From positions 62,001 through 126,000 of the forward strand of contig WGMG01000006.1 of assembly GCA_016125185.1 (NCBI GenBank): 64,000 bases of DNA. The letters are read 5' to 3'. The DNA comes from Armatimonadota bacterium. GTDB lineage: Bacteria > Armatimonadota > Fimbriimonadia > Fimbriimonadales > Fimbriimonadaceae. A program made the position numbers and the translations under genes. This document shows positions 8,841 through 16,373 of this stretch, one piece after another. Below the pieces are notes generated by a model that ran no database searches, was not told where the DNA came from, and was given only the letters and a program-made list of their open reading frames with translations. How positions within the stretch are numbered: position 1 is the stretch's first letter; every line of letters begins with the position of its first letter.

Positions 8841-9749
8841 CTAGCGAAAAGTGATGACCGCTTCGCCTTTGGTTTCGGCCGCGAGCAAATGCGACTTGAG
8901 CCAGCGCATCTGCCGCTGATCGTCTTTGGTGTACGCGTCAAAAAAGGCGAGGGTTGATTCCTGAACGATTCGGACGTGCAATGAGTTCGGACGACCGGCT
9001 CCTGGCCAACTGAAGTCGCCGGTTATTCCCCCGAAATTGTGGCTGGCGTCCTGAATCCACACCAGAAATTTGTCGCCAGCGGGCGACAGTTTGAACGGCT
9101 CCTGGCGGGCTTCGGGGTGGGCTTTGACCTCTTCGGTGTCAACCGGTGTGAAGTCTTTGGTGCCGCCAATGACCATCAAGGGACGGTGGAAGCTCTTCCA
9201 ATCTTGGGCATCGCGCCCGCCCGCACCCTGGGGGGAGATACTGCAAAATGCCGTTGGAATCGGAGAGGAGAGGTTCTTCTTTTGCACCAGCATTCCCCCG
9301 AGCATTTGGGTGGTGTGGGCACCGAACGAGTGCCCGGCTTGGACGATGCGTTTGGCATCCAGCCTTCCGTTCAGTTCGGGAATCCACTTCTTGATTCCTC
9401 GGCAAACCTCGTATATGAATTCGCAGTCTCGCACCCGGGAGCGATAGTCGGGCATTTGGCGCTTCATCGGCGGAATGGGGCGCACGCCGGGCGGCAGGTT
9501 GTGGAACGAGTCGCGGTGACGGGGTTGGAAGACCGCATAGCCGTGGTCGGCCCAATAGTCGACCAGGGGGCTCATCGAGTCTTCGCTTCCGATGATATCG
9601 TGAGAGAGGACAATGATGGGAAGGTGGGTACCTTCGCGCGGGAACGTGACTCGCACAGCGACCGAGCGATCCTGCTTGGGATCACGCCATACGTACGACT
9701 TTTGCACCAGATTATTTGCCTGTAGCAAGAGCAAAGGCAGGGCAACCAC
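8841..9749 (-). CDS. Alpha/beta hydrolase (dienelactone hydrolase / PAF-acetylhydrolase-like)
   Basis: 302 residues. The nucleophile elbow is GHSFGAHT, the acid is probably Asp in GGTKDFTP, and the His is in DASHNFGG. VLSHDIIGSEDS forms the oxyanion-hole region. The GTG start gives an N-terminal hydrophobic stretch (MVALPLLLLQAN) that looks like a short signal peptide. Esterase or lipase activity is likely; the substrate is unknown. It lies 24 bp upstream of the GH20-like gene. Confidence 0.82.
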   Translation of the reverse strand: MVALPLLLLQANNLVQKSYVWRDPKQDRSVAVRVTFPREGTHLPIIVLSHDIIGSEDSMSPLVDYWADHGYAVFQPRHRDSFHNLPPGVRPIPPMKRQMPDYRSRVRDCEFIYEVCRGIKKWIPELNGRLDAKRIVQAGHSFGAHTTQMLGGMLVQKKNLSSPIPTAFCSISPQGAGGRDAQDWKSFHRPLMVIGGTKDFTPVDTEEVKAHPEARQEPFKLSPAGDKFLVWIQDASHNFGGITGDFSWPGAGRPNSLHVRIVQESTLAFFDAYTKDDQRQMRWLKSHLLAAETKGEAVITFR

Positions 9750-9778
9750 ACCCTACTTACGTGTGAGCCCCTTCGATT

Positions 9779-9802
9779 GTTCAAACTATTTCTGCTTTGA
9801 AC
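9779..9802. other. Inverted repeat in intergenic gap
   Basis: GTTCAAA (9779-9785) and TTTGAAC (9796-9802) form a 7-bp inverted repeat in the AT-rich gap between hemW and the hydrolase. It could be a weak terminator for hemW or a protein-binding site. Its half-site GTTCAA also occurs in the TetR operator at 40.5 kb, which may be chance. Confidence 0.4.
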
Positions 9803-9869
9803 TATCTTTATTCTCGTTTCATTCTCTGCTGAAATCTGGCTATGCCATATCAGTAAAAGAATCCGGGTC

Positions 9870-10982
9870 CTACAAATCTATCAGTTCCAGCGCAACTTCA
9901 CTACAAAAATGTCGGCCTTCGGACGAAAGTTGGACGCGGTCATGGTCGGCAACGATCCAACCGAGGTTGAGCAATTTGGGCAAGCGTGCGTCGTCAACCT
10001 CAGTGATCGAGATGCCCTCGTTGAGTCGAAGACCGAGCATGACCTTCTCGATCTTGCGGGTTTCGGGGCTGAGGTCTTCAGACTCGAAGAAGATCGGCTG
10101 TCCATTCTCGACCGCCTCGCAGTAGCGGTCGGGGTGCTTGAGGTTGGTGTATCGGCGCGAAACTCCGTCGAGCGTGATGCAACCGACGGCGCCGGGTCCG
10201 TAGCCCGCGTAGTCCTCGCCGTACCAGTAGCAGAGGTTATGGCGGCACTCTCGTCCGGGTTTGGCAAAGTTCGAGATTTCATACTGCATGAGCCCGACTT
10301 CTTGGGTGCGCCGAAGGCATTCCTCATACATCTCGCGCTGGATTTCGTCGTCGGGCAAGTCTAGTTCGCCACGAAGGTTCTTCTTGTAGAAGGCGGTGTT
10401 AGGCTCGATAGTGAGGCAGTAAAGGCTTAAGTGATCGGGCTGGAGGGACAAGGCTTTGTCGAGGTTGCGATCCCATCCGATTCGACTTTGGGATGGGAGG
10501 GCAAACATCATGTCCAGGTTGAGATTATCGAACCCGGCGGAGCGGGCGGCTTGGACGGCGCGTTCGATTTCGCTCGCTTTGTGGATGCGGTCGAGACGGA
10601 TGAGATCGTCGTCGAGAAAGCTTTGTGCGCCAAGCGAGAGGCGGTTGAAGCCAGCGGCGACCATGGCCTCGAATTTTTCGGCATCGACGGTGCCGGGGTT
10701 TGCCTCGCTGGTGATTTCGCATCCGTCGATGGGCGGATGCACCTCGCGTACAGCATCGAGGATGCGGATGAGCTGGCTCGACGAAAGGAATGTCGGGGTT
10801 CCGCCGCCGAAGAAGATGGTCTTGGCTGGAGTGCCGCGAAGAGGCGACCGCTGGATCTCGGCAACGATTGAGGCGACGGTTCGCTCGACGATGGGGCCAT
10901 CCATCGCGTAGCTGTTGAAGTCGCAGTATCCACACTTGCTGGGGCAAAACGGGGTGTGGATGTAGACGGCGAGGGGCGTTAT
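9870..10982 (-). CDS. hemW: Radical SAM coproporphyrinogen-oxidase-like haem chaperone HemW
   Basis: 370 residues if read from an ATA codon at 10982. The [4Fe-4S] motif (PFCPSKCGYCDFNSY) lies at residues 12-21 of that reading, followed by FFGGGTPTFL, EANPGTVD and the GAQSF segment typical of HemW. The first conventional start (ATG 10904) falls after the cluster cysteines and would remove them. An in-frame TAA lies about 13 codons upstream of the ATA, and no ATG, GTG or TTG falls between. From the ATA the N-terminus (MTPLAVYIHTPFC) matches the family exactly. This is either ATA initiation or a start-codon lesion. Confidence 0.87.
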   Translation of the reverse strand: MTPLAVYIHTPFCPSKCGYCDFNSYAMDGPIVERTVASIVAEIQRSPLRGTPAKTIFFGGGTPTFLSSSQLIRILDAVREVHPPIDGCEITSEANPGTVDAEKFEAMVAAGFNRLSLGAQSFLDDDLIRLDRIHKASEIERAVQAARSAGFDNLNLDMMFALPSQSRIGWDRNLDKALSLQPDHLSLYCLTIEPNTAFYKKNLRGELDLPDDEIQREMYEECLRRTQEVGLMQYEISNFAKPGRECRHNLCYWYGEDYAGYGPGAVGCITLDGVSRRYTNLKHPDRYCEAVENGQPIFFESEDLSPETRKIEKVMLGLRLNEGISITEVDDARLPKLLNLGWIVADHDRVQLSSEGRHFCSEVALELIDL

Positions 10983-10994
10983 GAGTTGGGGGGC

Positions 10995-11013
10995 GGCAGT
11001 TTGCAGTTGACAG
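10995..11013. repeat. Intergenic repeat (copy B)
   Basis: GGCAGTT-TGCAGTT-GACAG matches 17 of 19 positions of the element at 7144-7162 and shares its 7-bp period. It lies immediately upstream of the unusual hemW start. Confidence 0.6.
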
Positions 11014-11129
11014 ATAGTTTACTAGTTAGGGCGGGAAGCAGAAGAAGCGAGAGAAGAGGAAGAAGAGCGAACGCTAGTACGGTCTTCTTCCGAGACTTGT
11101 CACTTCGAAAAGCAGGCCCGTTGTATCTG

Positions 11130-12032
11130 CTAGTTCGGCTTCCACGGATCAGGTTGGTGGACCCACGAATTGAGGAACTTGCCAACTTTGCCCAGGGATT
11201 CGGCGCTGCACTTGTCCGGCGTGTCGCGGAGCGTGTGCCACGGGTCATAGGTGAAATCGATAAAGTCTACAGTCGGGATTCCGGCATCCAGGAATGACAA
11301 GTGGTCGTCGTAGATCTCGCCCTGCTGTTCCATCGGGAAAGTCTTGGACATGCCGATGTCCTTCGCATGTCGATACAGCGCGAGAGTGAGCTTGCGGGCG
11401 CGGTTGTAGCTGTTCGGCTCGACCGGAATCTGGAGGTCGGCGTCGCCGATCATGTCGATCAGGATTCCGTAGTCGGGCTTGTGCTTCGGCAAGTGCTGAG
11501 CGAAGTAGGTCGCGCCGAGGAACATCTCGTCGAGACCGGGGCCGAGGTCCTCGCCATCGACGAAGAGGTAGCAGATACCAAGTGACTTGGGCACATCGTG
11601 GGTGTGTCGCATCAACTCCAGCAGGACGGCGGTGCCCGAAGCACCATCGTTCGCGCCGGGGATCGGCTTTGCGCGGTTGGCTTCCTCAATCTCTTGGTCG
11701 GCGGTTGGACGAGTGTCCCAGTGGGTGAGGAGGACGACGCGCGTAGTAGCGTTCTCCCAGTTTTGGTAGCCGATCACGTTCCACATTTGGCGGCGAGAAT
11801 TGTCGCGTGACCATACGTGGCCAAACGGCTGAAGCTCCGCGGAATCGCAATCCTTCTTGACTTCATCGAGGATTATATCGCGGCACTTGACGTGTGCGGA
11901 GGTGTTGGGCACTCGGGGGCCGAGGTCACATTGTTTCGTGAGCCACTTCCATGCGGCGGCTTGGTCGAAGGTAGTTTTGGGTTCCTGGCGGCCTAGGAGA
12001 AGAGCGGCTAAAGCGATTGATGTGAAAGCCAT
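11130..12032 (-). CDS. M28 family peptidase / glutaminyl-peptide cyclotransferase-like
   Basis: 300 residues with a short N-terminal hydrophobic export signal. Zn-ligand motifs of the M28 fold are visible: THWDTRP, GANDGASGTAVLLEL, FVDGEDLG, DMIGD, and a C-terminal WHTLRDT His. Spacing resembles secreted glutaminyl cyclases as much as aminopeptidases. The start overlaps the 3' end of the upstream gene by 25 bp, suggesting coupling. Confidence 0.85.
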   Translation of the reverse strand: MAFTSIALAALLLGRQEPKTTFDQAAAWKWLTKQCDLGPRVPNTSAHVKCRDIILDEVKKDCDSAELQPFGHVWSRDNSRRQMWNVIGYQNWENATTRVVLLTHWDTRPTADQEIEEANRAKPIPGANDGASGTAVLLELMRHTHDVPKSLGICYLFVDGEDLGPGLDEMFLGATYFAQHLPKHKPDYGILIDMIGDADLQIPVEPNSYNRARKLTLALYRHAKDIGMSKTFPMEQQGEIYDDHLSFLDAGIPTVDFIDFTYDPWHTLRDTPDKCSAESLGKVGKFLNSWVHQPDPWKPN

Positions 12033-12601
12033 CTTAATGTAGAAGTTTGGACGCTTTTACCCTTAAGAAGTTTCTCAATCGAGGGGGAAATTACTTTTTC
12101 CGGCTTTGTGAAGTTCCACACAGAGTAGTAACAAAGTCCTCCTCTAGCCAAGCTGGCCGGCATAGAGACGGTGTACGTTTTGGCGGGATCGAGATTGGTC
12201 CCGGCGACGTTCGCGCTTAAGATTTTGGGCCGGCTGGCTCTGGCGGTTTGGAAGGTGACTTCGGTCCCGCTGAGGAACAGCATGTCTGGCGAAGACTCGG
12301 GATAGAACGAAATGCTTTTCTCAAATGCTTCGTTCAATTGCTTGCCGGTGAGGGTGACGAGCCACAACTCGTCGGTGGGAAATTGGAAGGAGGAGGCTAG
12401 GTCCTTGGTGTCCTTGGAGACCGAGAGGAAGCCGGATGCCACGAAGGCGATGTCTGCGCCGGAGGCGGAGCGGAAGATATCGGCGATCGATTGGCCGACC
12501 TGGGTTTCTTGGGCGGACGGGCCGTTGGCGGACGCAACCTGAGCCATCGCACTGACTGCGATTAAAATTCCGGTACCGAGGGATATGAATTTCGTAACCA
12601 T
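12008..12601 (-). CDS. Secreted protein resembling the 5'-nucleotidase C-terminal domain
   Basis: 197 residues with a signal peptide (to about AQVASA). The mature part follows the substrate-binding domain of UshA-type nucleotidases: ADIAFVASGFL, LWLVTLTGKQLNEAFE, FLSGTEVTF, and a C-terminal LDPAKTYTVSMPASLARGG. The metallophosphatase domain that normally precedes it is absent. It is thus a stand-alone domain of unknown role, upstream of and overlapping the M28 peptidase gene. Confidence 0.7.
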   Translation of the reverse strand: MVTKFISLGTGILIAVSAMAQVASANGPSAQETQVGQSIADIFRSASGADIAFVASGFLSVSKDTKDLASSFQFPTDELWLVTLTGKQLNEAFEKSISFYPESSPDMLFLSGTEVTFQTARASRPKILSANVAGTNLDPAKTYTVSMPASLARGGLCYYSVWNFTKPEKVISPSIEKLLKGKSVQTSTLRWLSHQSL

Positions 12602-12655
12602 CGAAGCGACCCAACCTTACGTTTCTTGGTTTATTTTTCTTATCGGCGAAGTTCG

Positions 12656-12696
12656 GGAAAAATAAAGAGATCAGGATGCTCGTCCACCCTGATCTC
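12656..12696 (-). terminator. Rho-independent terminator of rplK
   Basis: On the minus strand GAGATCAGG (12696-12688) pairs with CCTGATCTC (12675-12667) and is followed by TTTATTTTT. It closes the monocistronic rplK transcript. Confidence 0.88.
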
Positions 12697-12722
12697 CTCC
12701 TTGAGGACTATATTATAAGCGA

Positions 12723-13148
12723 TTATTCTTCGATTCGTACGCCCATCGAGCGTGCAGAGCCTGCGATAATTCGCATCGCCATTTCCTCGTCGTCGGTATT
12801 GAGGTCAGCCATTTTGGCCTTTGCGACCTCGCGAAGCTTATCCTTGGTGAGGACGCCAGCCTTGTCCGTTTTTGGGTTAGCTGCACCGGTGGTGATACCA
12901 GCGGCTCGCTTGATAAGGTCGGTAGCCAGAGGCTGCTTGACGACAAAGCTGTAAGATCGGTCCTCAAAAACGGTGATTTCAACCGGAAGGACGAAGCCCA
13001 TCTGAGGGGCCGTCATTTCGTTGAACTTCTTGAGGAATTCCATCATGTTGATGCCGGCCTGACCAAGTGCAGGACCGACAGGGGGCGAGGGCGTGCCCTT
13101 GCCCGCTGGAATATTGAGTTTGATGTTTCCAGTGACTTTCTTTGGCAT
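12723..13148 (-). CDS. rplK: 50S ribosomal protein L11
   Basis: 141 residues. It has the N-terminal [29 protein letters not shown] segment and a C-terminal rRNA-binding domain ending [12 protein letters not shown]. It binds the GTPase-associated centre of 23S rRNA. TGGAG lies about 9 nt before the ATG, a clear Shine-Dalgarno. The usual partners nusG, secE and rplA are absent on both sides. The gene is followed by its own terminator. Confidence 0.97.
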   Translation of the reverse strand: MPKKVTGNIKLNIPAGKGTPSPPVGPALGQAGINMMEFLKKFNEMTAPQMGFVLPVEITVFEDRSYSFVVKQPLATDLIKRAAGITTGAANPKTDKAGVLTKDKLREVAKAKMADLNTDDEEMAMRIIAGSARSMGVRIEE

Positions 13149-13258
13149 GGTTGTTAATCTCCAGTCAAATTCTTTTCACCCATGCACGAGAGGGAAGCAT
13201 CGTTTGGGCGTAAACGAACAGTATACCTTGGCGAATTGCCCGGATTCGAGGGTGCAGA

Positions 13259-13783
13259 TCAGGGCTTATCGAGGCCAAAAGGCATGTTTTTGACGCGGTT
13301 AATTTCTTGGAGCGGAAGCGCGCTGACGTGAAAGTCCATGAAAGCGACGTCTCGCCGGTCGCCGGCCAAGGGGATTGGCGAGATAAAGAGCCAAGTGTTG
13401 GCGGGATCTTGGAGCTTTTGCAGGGTGACACTCGAGACATTGTTGTTCCACTCCAATTCGCTCGATAAGTTGAAGAGCTTGTCTCCACTGAAGTACCCCT
13501 TGATCTTCTCGGTGACCTCGGTCGAGGTGGAGAATGGCGGCATCCGGTCGTTGGTGTCCGAAAGGTAGAGCGAGACGGCTTGGGCGATCAGCTTCGCGTC
13601 AGATTCGGACCGCATAGTGTCGACCTCGTGTCGAGCCTTGGAGAAGACGGGGATGAGCAAGGCGCCGATGCCGCAACCGCACAGCGCGAGGGTGCCGAAT
13701 ACGATGACGAACCATACGCCGATGGGAAGCTGTTTCCGGTCTTTCGGGGAATTCTGGGGGGGCGGCAGTTCGCTCACAGTCAA
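13259..13783 (-). CDS. Pseudopilin-like membrane-anchored protein
   Basis: 174 residues: a Pro-rich cytoplasmic N-terminus, one membrane helix (residues ~21-48), then a periplasmic domain. IAQAVSLYLSDTNDRMPP and the C-terminal VAFMDFHVSAL resemble the pilin-G-like proteins of Planctomycetes and Armatimonadota, where the latter motif is FxDGHV. No classical prepilin cleavage site is evident. The start is TTG 13783 or GTG 13777. Confidence 0.6.
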   Translation of the reverse strand: MTVSELPPPQNSPKDRKQLPIGVWFVIVFGTLALCGCGIGALLIPVFSKARHEVDTMRSESDAKLIAQAVSLYLSDTNDRMPPFSTSTEVTEKIKGYFSGDKLFNLSSELEWNNNVSSVTLQKLQDPANTWLFISPIPLAGDRRDVAFMDFHVSALPLQEINRVKNMPFGLDKP

Positions 13784-13816
13784 TTAATGAATATGACAGA
13801 AACCCGGTGCGTCTTA

Positions 13817-13842
13817 GAGTCTGGCAGGTGCTGCACAGACTC
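13817..13842. other. Hairpin in AT-rich intergenic region
   Basis: GAGTCTG (13817-13823) and CAGACTC (13836-13842) form a 7-bp stem. It lies between the divergent pseudopilin-like and TPR-like genes and could be an operator or leader structure. Confidence 0.4.
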
Positions 13843-13929
13843 AGTCAAAGGGACTTTTCGCAAAAATTTGTAAAAAGGGCCGAAATTTTGTAAGTTATTG
13901 AGAGGAACCCTTCGTCTACACCAAGTAGA

Positions 13930-14745
13930 GTGAGCGACCGCATGAAGTTCACGCCGCAGTTCATCCAGCCGGAAAAGGAACCGGTCGTCGATACCATCGA
14001 CGGAAAGTTCGTGTCTCCCACGGACGAAGACGCGGCCGCGCGTGAGTTCTTCCCTGAAATGGTTCACGACTACCGGCAGACGGCCAAGCTGACGTACCCG
14101 CGAATCTTGGACAAAGAGGGCCACGAGTACTACGAAGACATCATTGCGACCTTCAACAAGAAGACGGATCGCGAGCCGTCGGCCGTGGTCGAGATGGAGC
14201 AAACGCTTCGGGCGCGATACGGACGCCATTTCCCAGCCGAAAACTTCAGCCTGATTGGACGATATCTGCGCAACGAGCCGTTGGACGCCCTCATCGCCGA
14301 GCGCGAAAAGCTAATCGAAGACTTTTCGATGTTCATCGCCGGCGAGCAACTGCCGAACATCTGCCCGTTGGACCGTCTTTTCCGACCTGGCGAGGCCAAT
14401 TTCAGCCTTTCGATCTTCTGGTTCAACCTCGCCGAGTTGTATGGTTACGACCATAACGCGGAGAAGGGCCTTGAGGCCATCGGCCAGGCAATCCAAGAAT
14501 TCACCGAATACGCCCAGCACCAATATCCCTATCAGGACGAACCGATGCGAGAATCGGACGTCATCATGCTGATTTCGCGGTTGGTGACTCGGGCAAGCTA
14601 CCTCGACATGATGGGCGAGCCGAAAGCCGCCGACGAGTCGTTGGCTCACGCTGAGTCTATCGACCCAAAGATTTACGCCGAAGTTCTCGGCAGGCTGTCT
14701 AAACAGCCACATCTCGAAGCGTTCATCGAACGTATTCGTCAATAA
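13930..14745 (+). CDS. TPR-like helical protein, unknown
   Basis: 271 residues, soluble and mostly helical. Two C-terminal segments have tetratricopeptide-like spacing (WFNLAELYGYDHNAEKGLEA near residue 160 and RASYLDMMGEPKAADESLAHA near residue 225). No DNA-binding domain is seen. GTG 13930 has a TACACC 7 nt upstream; ATG 13942 is an alternative. It is followed after 15 bp by the small secreted protein and then the sigma factor, all co-directional. This suggests one transcript and a regulatory role. Confidence 0.72.
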   Translation: MSDRMKFTPQFIQPEKEPVVDTIDGKFVSPTDEDAAAREFFPEMVHDYRQTAKLTYPRILDKEGHEYYEDIIATFNKKTDREPSAVVEMEQTLRARYGRHFPAENFSLIGRYLRNEPLDALIAEREKLIEDFSMFIAGEQLPNICPLDRLFRPGEANFSLSIFWFNLAELYGYDHNAEKGLEAIGQAIQEFTEYAQHQYPYQDEPMRESDVIMLISRLVTRASYLDMMGEPKAADESLAHAESIDPKIYAEVLGRLSKQPHLEAFIERIRQ

Positions 14746-14760
14746 CACAGAAGGAAAACC

Positions 14761-14970
14761 ATGAGAAAAATTGCATCGACTCTCTTCCTCAGCATCGCCT
14801 TTGCGATCGCCGTCATGGCGATGCCGGGCAAAGCTCAAACCTCGACCCATAACGGTCCAGTTATGCTCGCCGATTCCGAAGGACACGGCGGCGGACGCGC
14901 GGACTCGGAAGGGCACGGCGGCGGAACGGGACATCACCGGGTCGACCAGACCACGGTCTATTCAGCATAA
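14761..14970 (+). CDS. Small secreted His/Gly-rich protein with a duplicated motif
   Basis: 69 residues. AAGGAAAA lies just before the ATG. A signal peptide ends near GKA-Q (residues 1-25). The mature ~44 residues contain ADSEGHGGG twice in near-perfect tandem, then TGHHRVDQTTVYSA. The short secreted form with repeats is typical of a peptide precursor or a metal-binding peptide. Encoded between a TPR-like protein and a sigma factor. No homologue recognised. Confidence 0.75.
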   Translation: MRKIASTLFLSIAFAIAVMAMPGKAQTSTHNGPVMLADSEGHGGGRADSEGHGGGTGHHRVDQTTVYSA

Positions 14971-15003
14971 CGAACCAGAAGACGTTACGAAGAGGAGGCT
15001 TGT

Positions 15004-15663
15004 ATGGACCAACTAACTAACTTTGATTTCGAGAGGATGATCGAAAAGGCGAAGAGTGGAGATATCGATGCTCTCTACTCCCTATTCGCCAAGGCTCACG
15101 TGGCCGCCCTCGCGATCGCGGTGAGCGTGGTGAAGAACCGCACCGAGGCCGAGGACGTCATTCAGGACGCCTTCCACAAGATTCTTCGAAATATCGACAG
15201 CGCCTCGACCATTTGGCCTAAGTTCCGAAGCTGGATGCTAATGATCGTGAAGAATGAAGCGATAGACCATTCGCGCAAGTTGAAGAGACTCGTTCCGATC
15301 GAAGAATGGGTTGAGATTCCGGACGGTGAACAGGCTCGACAAGAAGAGACCGACCGAGTTGACGAACAGGCCTTTGAACTGGTTCAACAGTACCGCTCGA
15401 AGCTGATGCCCCGCCTAAAGAGACAGCAGCCCATCATCCTGAGGGAGATCGCGGTGCGAGTGGACAAGGGCGTCGAATTCAAGGAAGCCTGCAACAGCGT
15501 TTCCAGACTGGTGGTCAACAACCGCAAGTCCTGCCTCTCGCCTGGCGCAGTGCAAGCCGAGTGGTTCCGGGTCTTCCGAATGCTGAAGCAGATTCTGGAG
15601 GAGGACAAGGTCCGACTCGAAGCCGCCAAGCCGCTGATGATCCTGATCGGTAAAGGACTCTAG
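15004..15663 (+). CDS. ECF-like RNA polymerase sigma factor
   Basis: 219 residues. Region 2 is clear (residues ~10-95): ALYSLFAKAHVAALAIAVSVV, then the core motif TEAEDVIQDAFHKIL and FRSWMLMIVKNEAIDHSRK. The C-terminal half (SKLMPRLKRQQPIILREIAV…) is helical but matches region 4 only poorly, so its promoter recognition may be unusual. AGAGGAGG before the ATG is the strongest Shine-Dalgarno of this stretch. Third gene of the TPR / peptide / sigma unit. Confidence 0.82.
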   Translation: MDQLTNFDFERMIEKAKSGDIDALYSLFAKAHVAALAIAVSVVKNRTEAEDVIQDAFHKILRNIDSASTIWPKFRSWMLMIVKNEAIDHSRKLKRLVPIEEWVEIPDGEQARQEETDRVDEQAFELVQQYRSKLMPRLKRQQPIILREIAVRVDKGVEFKEACNSVSRLVVNNRKSCLSPGAVQAEWFRVFRMLKQILEEDKVRLEAAKPLMILIGKGL

Positions 15664-15670
15664 TCCGTCT

Positions 15671-15919
15671 TCAGTGAAAAATCGCCTCAGCCATTTTGGT
15701 TGAGGCAATTTTTGTGGCCGAATAACGGAGTTTTTGCCACAGGTAGAGAAGGACGATCAGGGCTACGGCTACTGCTACTGCCATGATGTTCTCCCACGCC
15801 ATTGCTTCACTTAGGCTAAAGTCTCTCCGGAGCATTGGCCGGCCGCACTTCGGGCAGGTTTTGGCGGGTTCGCCGCGGTAGTCGCAATATCGGCACGATG
15901 CCTTGCGGTCACTCCCGAT
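15671..15919 (-). CDS. Possible zinc-ribbon membrane protein without canonical start
   Basis: An open frame encodes CRYC-(10 residues)-CPKCG, then a hydrophobic helix (IMAVAVAVALIVLLYLW) and a basic tail, ending at TGA 15673-15671. No ATG, GTG or TTG precedes the first Cys pair. An in-frame TAG occurs ~8 codons before the ATC at 15919. It begins where the AhpD-like gene ends, offset by +1 at GAG TGA C. It could be expressed from a rare start (ATC), by +1 frameshifting, or be a decayed gene. The regular CxxC pair plus membrane helix argues it was once real. Confidence 0.4.
   Translation of the reverse strand: MGSDRKASCRYCDYRGEPAKTCPKCGRPMLRRDFSLSEAMAWENIMAVAVAVALIVLLYLWQKLRYSATKIASTKMAEAIFH
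15677..15713 (+). terminator. Terminator after the sigma factor gene
   Basis: AAAAATCGCCTCA pairs with TGAGGCAATTTTT (GCCTCA 15684-15689 with TGAGGC 15701-15706; inner CC/GG also pairs), followed by T-rich sequence. It ends the rightward TPR / peptide / sigma transcript 13 bp after the stop. Confidence 0.82.
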
Positions 15920-16343
15920 AGATCGGCTTGAGGTCGAATCCTACTCCGATCCGGTTCCACGCGTTCATGGTCGCGACCACGAGCGTAATAGCGACGATTT
16001 CCTCTTCTGAGAAATATTTGGTCAGGTTCTCGTAAGCCTCAGCAGTGTCGTATCGGTCAGCGAGGCCGGTCAGCACTTCCGCCCATGCCAACGCTGCGCA
16101 TTCGTCGTCGCTGAACAGTTCCGATTCTTCCCAAACTGGCAGACAGTCCAATCTTTGTTGGCTCTCGCCCGCTTCCCTCGATTCGTTTGCATGCTTGTCC
16201 ACGCAGTATGCGCACCCATTGATTTGGGAGACGCGAAGCTCCAGCAAAGCTCGAAGGGAAGTATCGATAGCGTCGAGATGCTTACCAACCGAGGCCAGGC
16301 CCCGGATGGCATCTGGATTGATGGCGCGATAGTCGGCACGCAT
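15909..16343 (-). CDS. Carboxymuconolactone decarboxylase / AhpD-like protein
   Basis: 144 residues. The redox-active motif NGCAYCVDKHANE (Cys-x-x-Cys with His two residues on) and the preceding LLELRVSQI helix are diagnostic of the AhpD-like fold. Such proteins act as peroxidase-coupled thiol reductants. The ATG is preceded by TAGAAT with exactly 6 nt and no Shine-Dalgarno. The stop TGA is followed by C and by an open +1 frame encoding a zinc-ribbon segment. Confidence 0.87.
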   Translation of the reverse strand: MRADYRAINPDAIRGLASVGKHLDAIDTSLRALLELRVSQINGCAYCVDKHANESREAGESQQRLDCLPVWEESELFSDDECAALAWAEVLTGLADRYDTAEAYENLTKYFSEEEIVAITLVVATMNAWNRIGVGFDLKPIYRE

Positions 16344-16373
16344 AGAATGATTCTACGGGATTAAGCGAATCAT

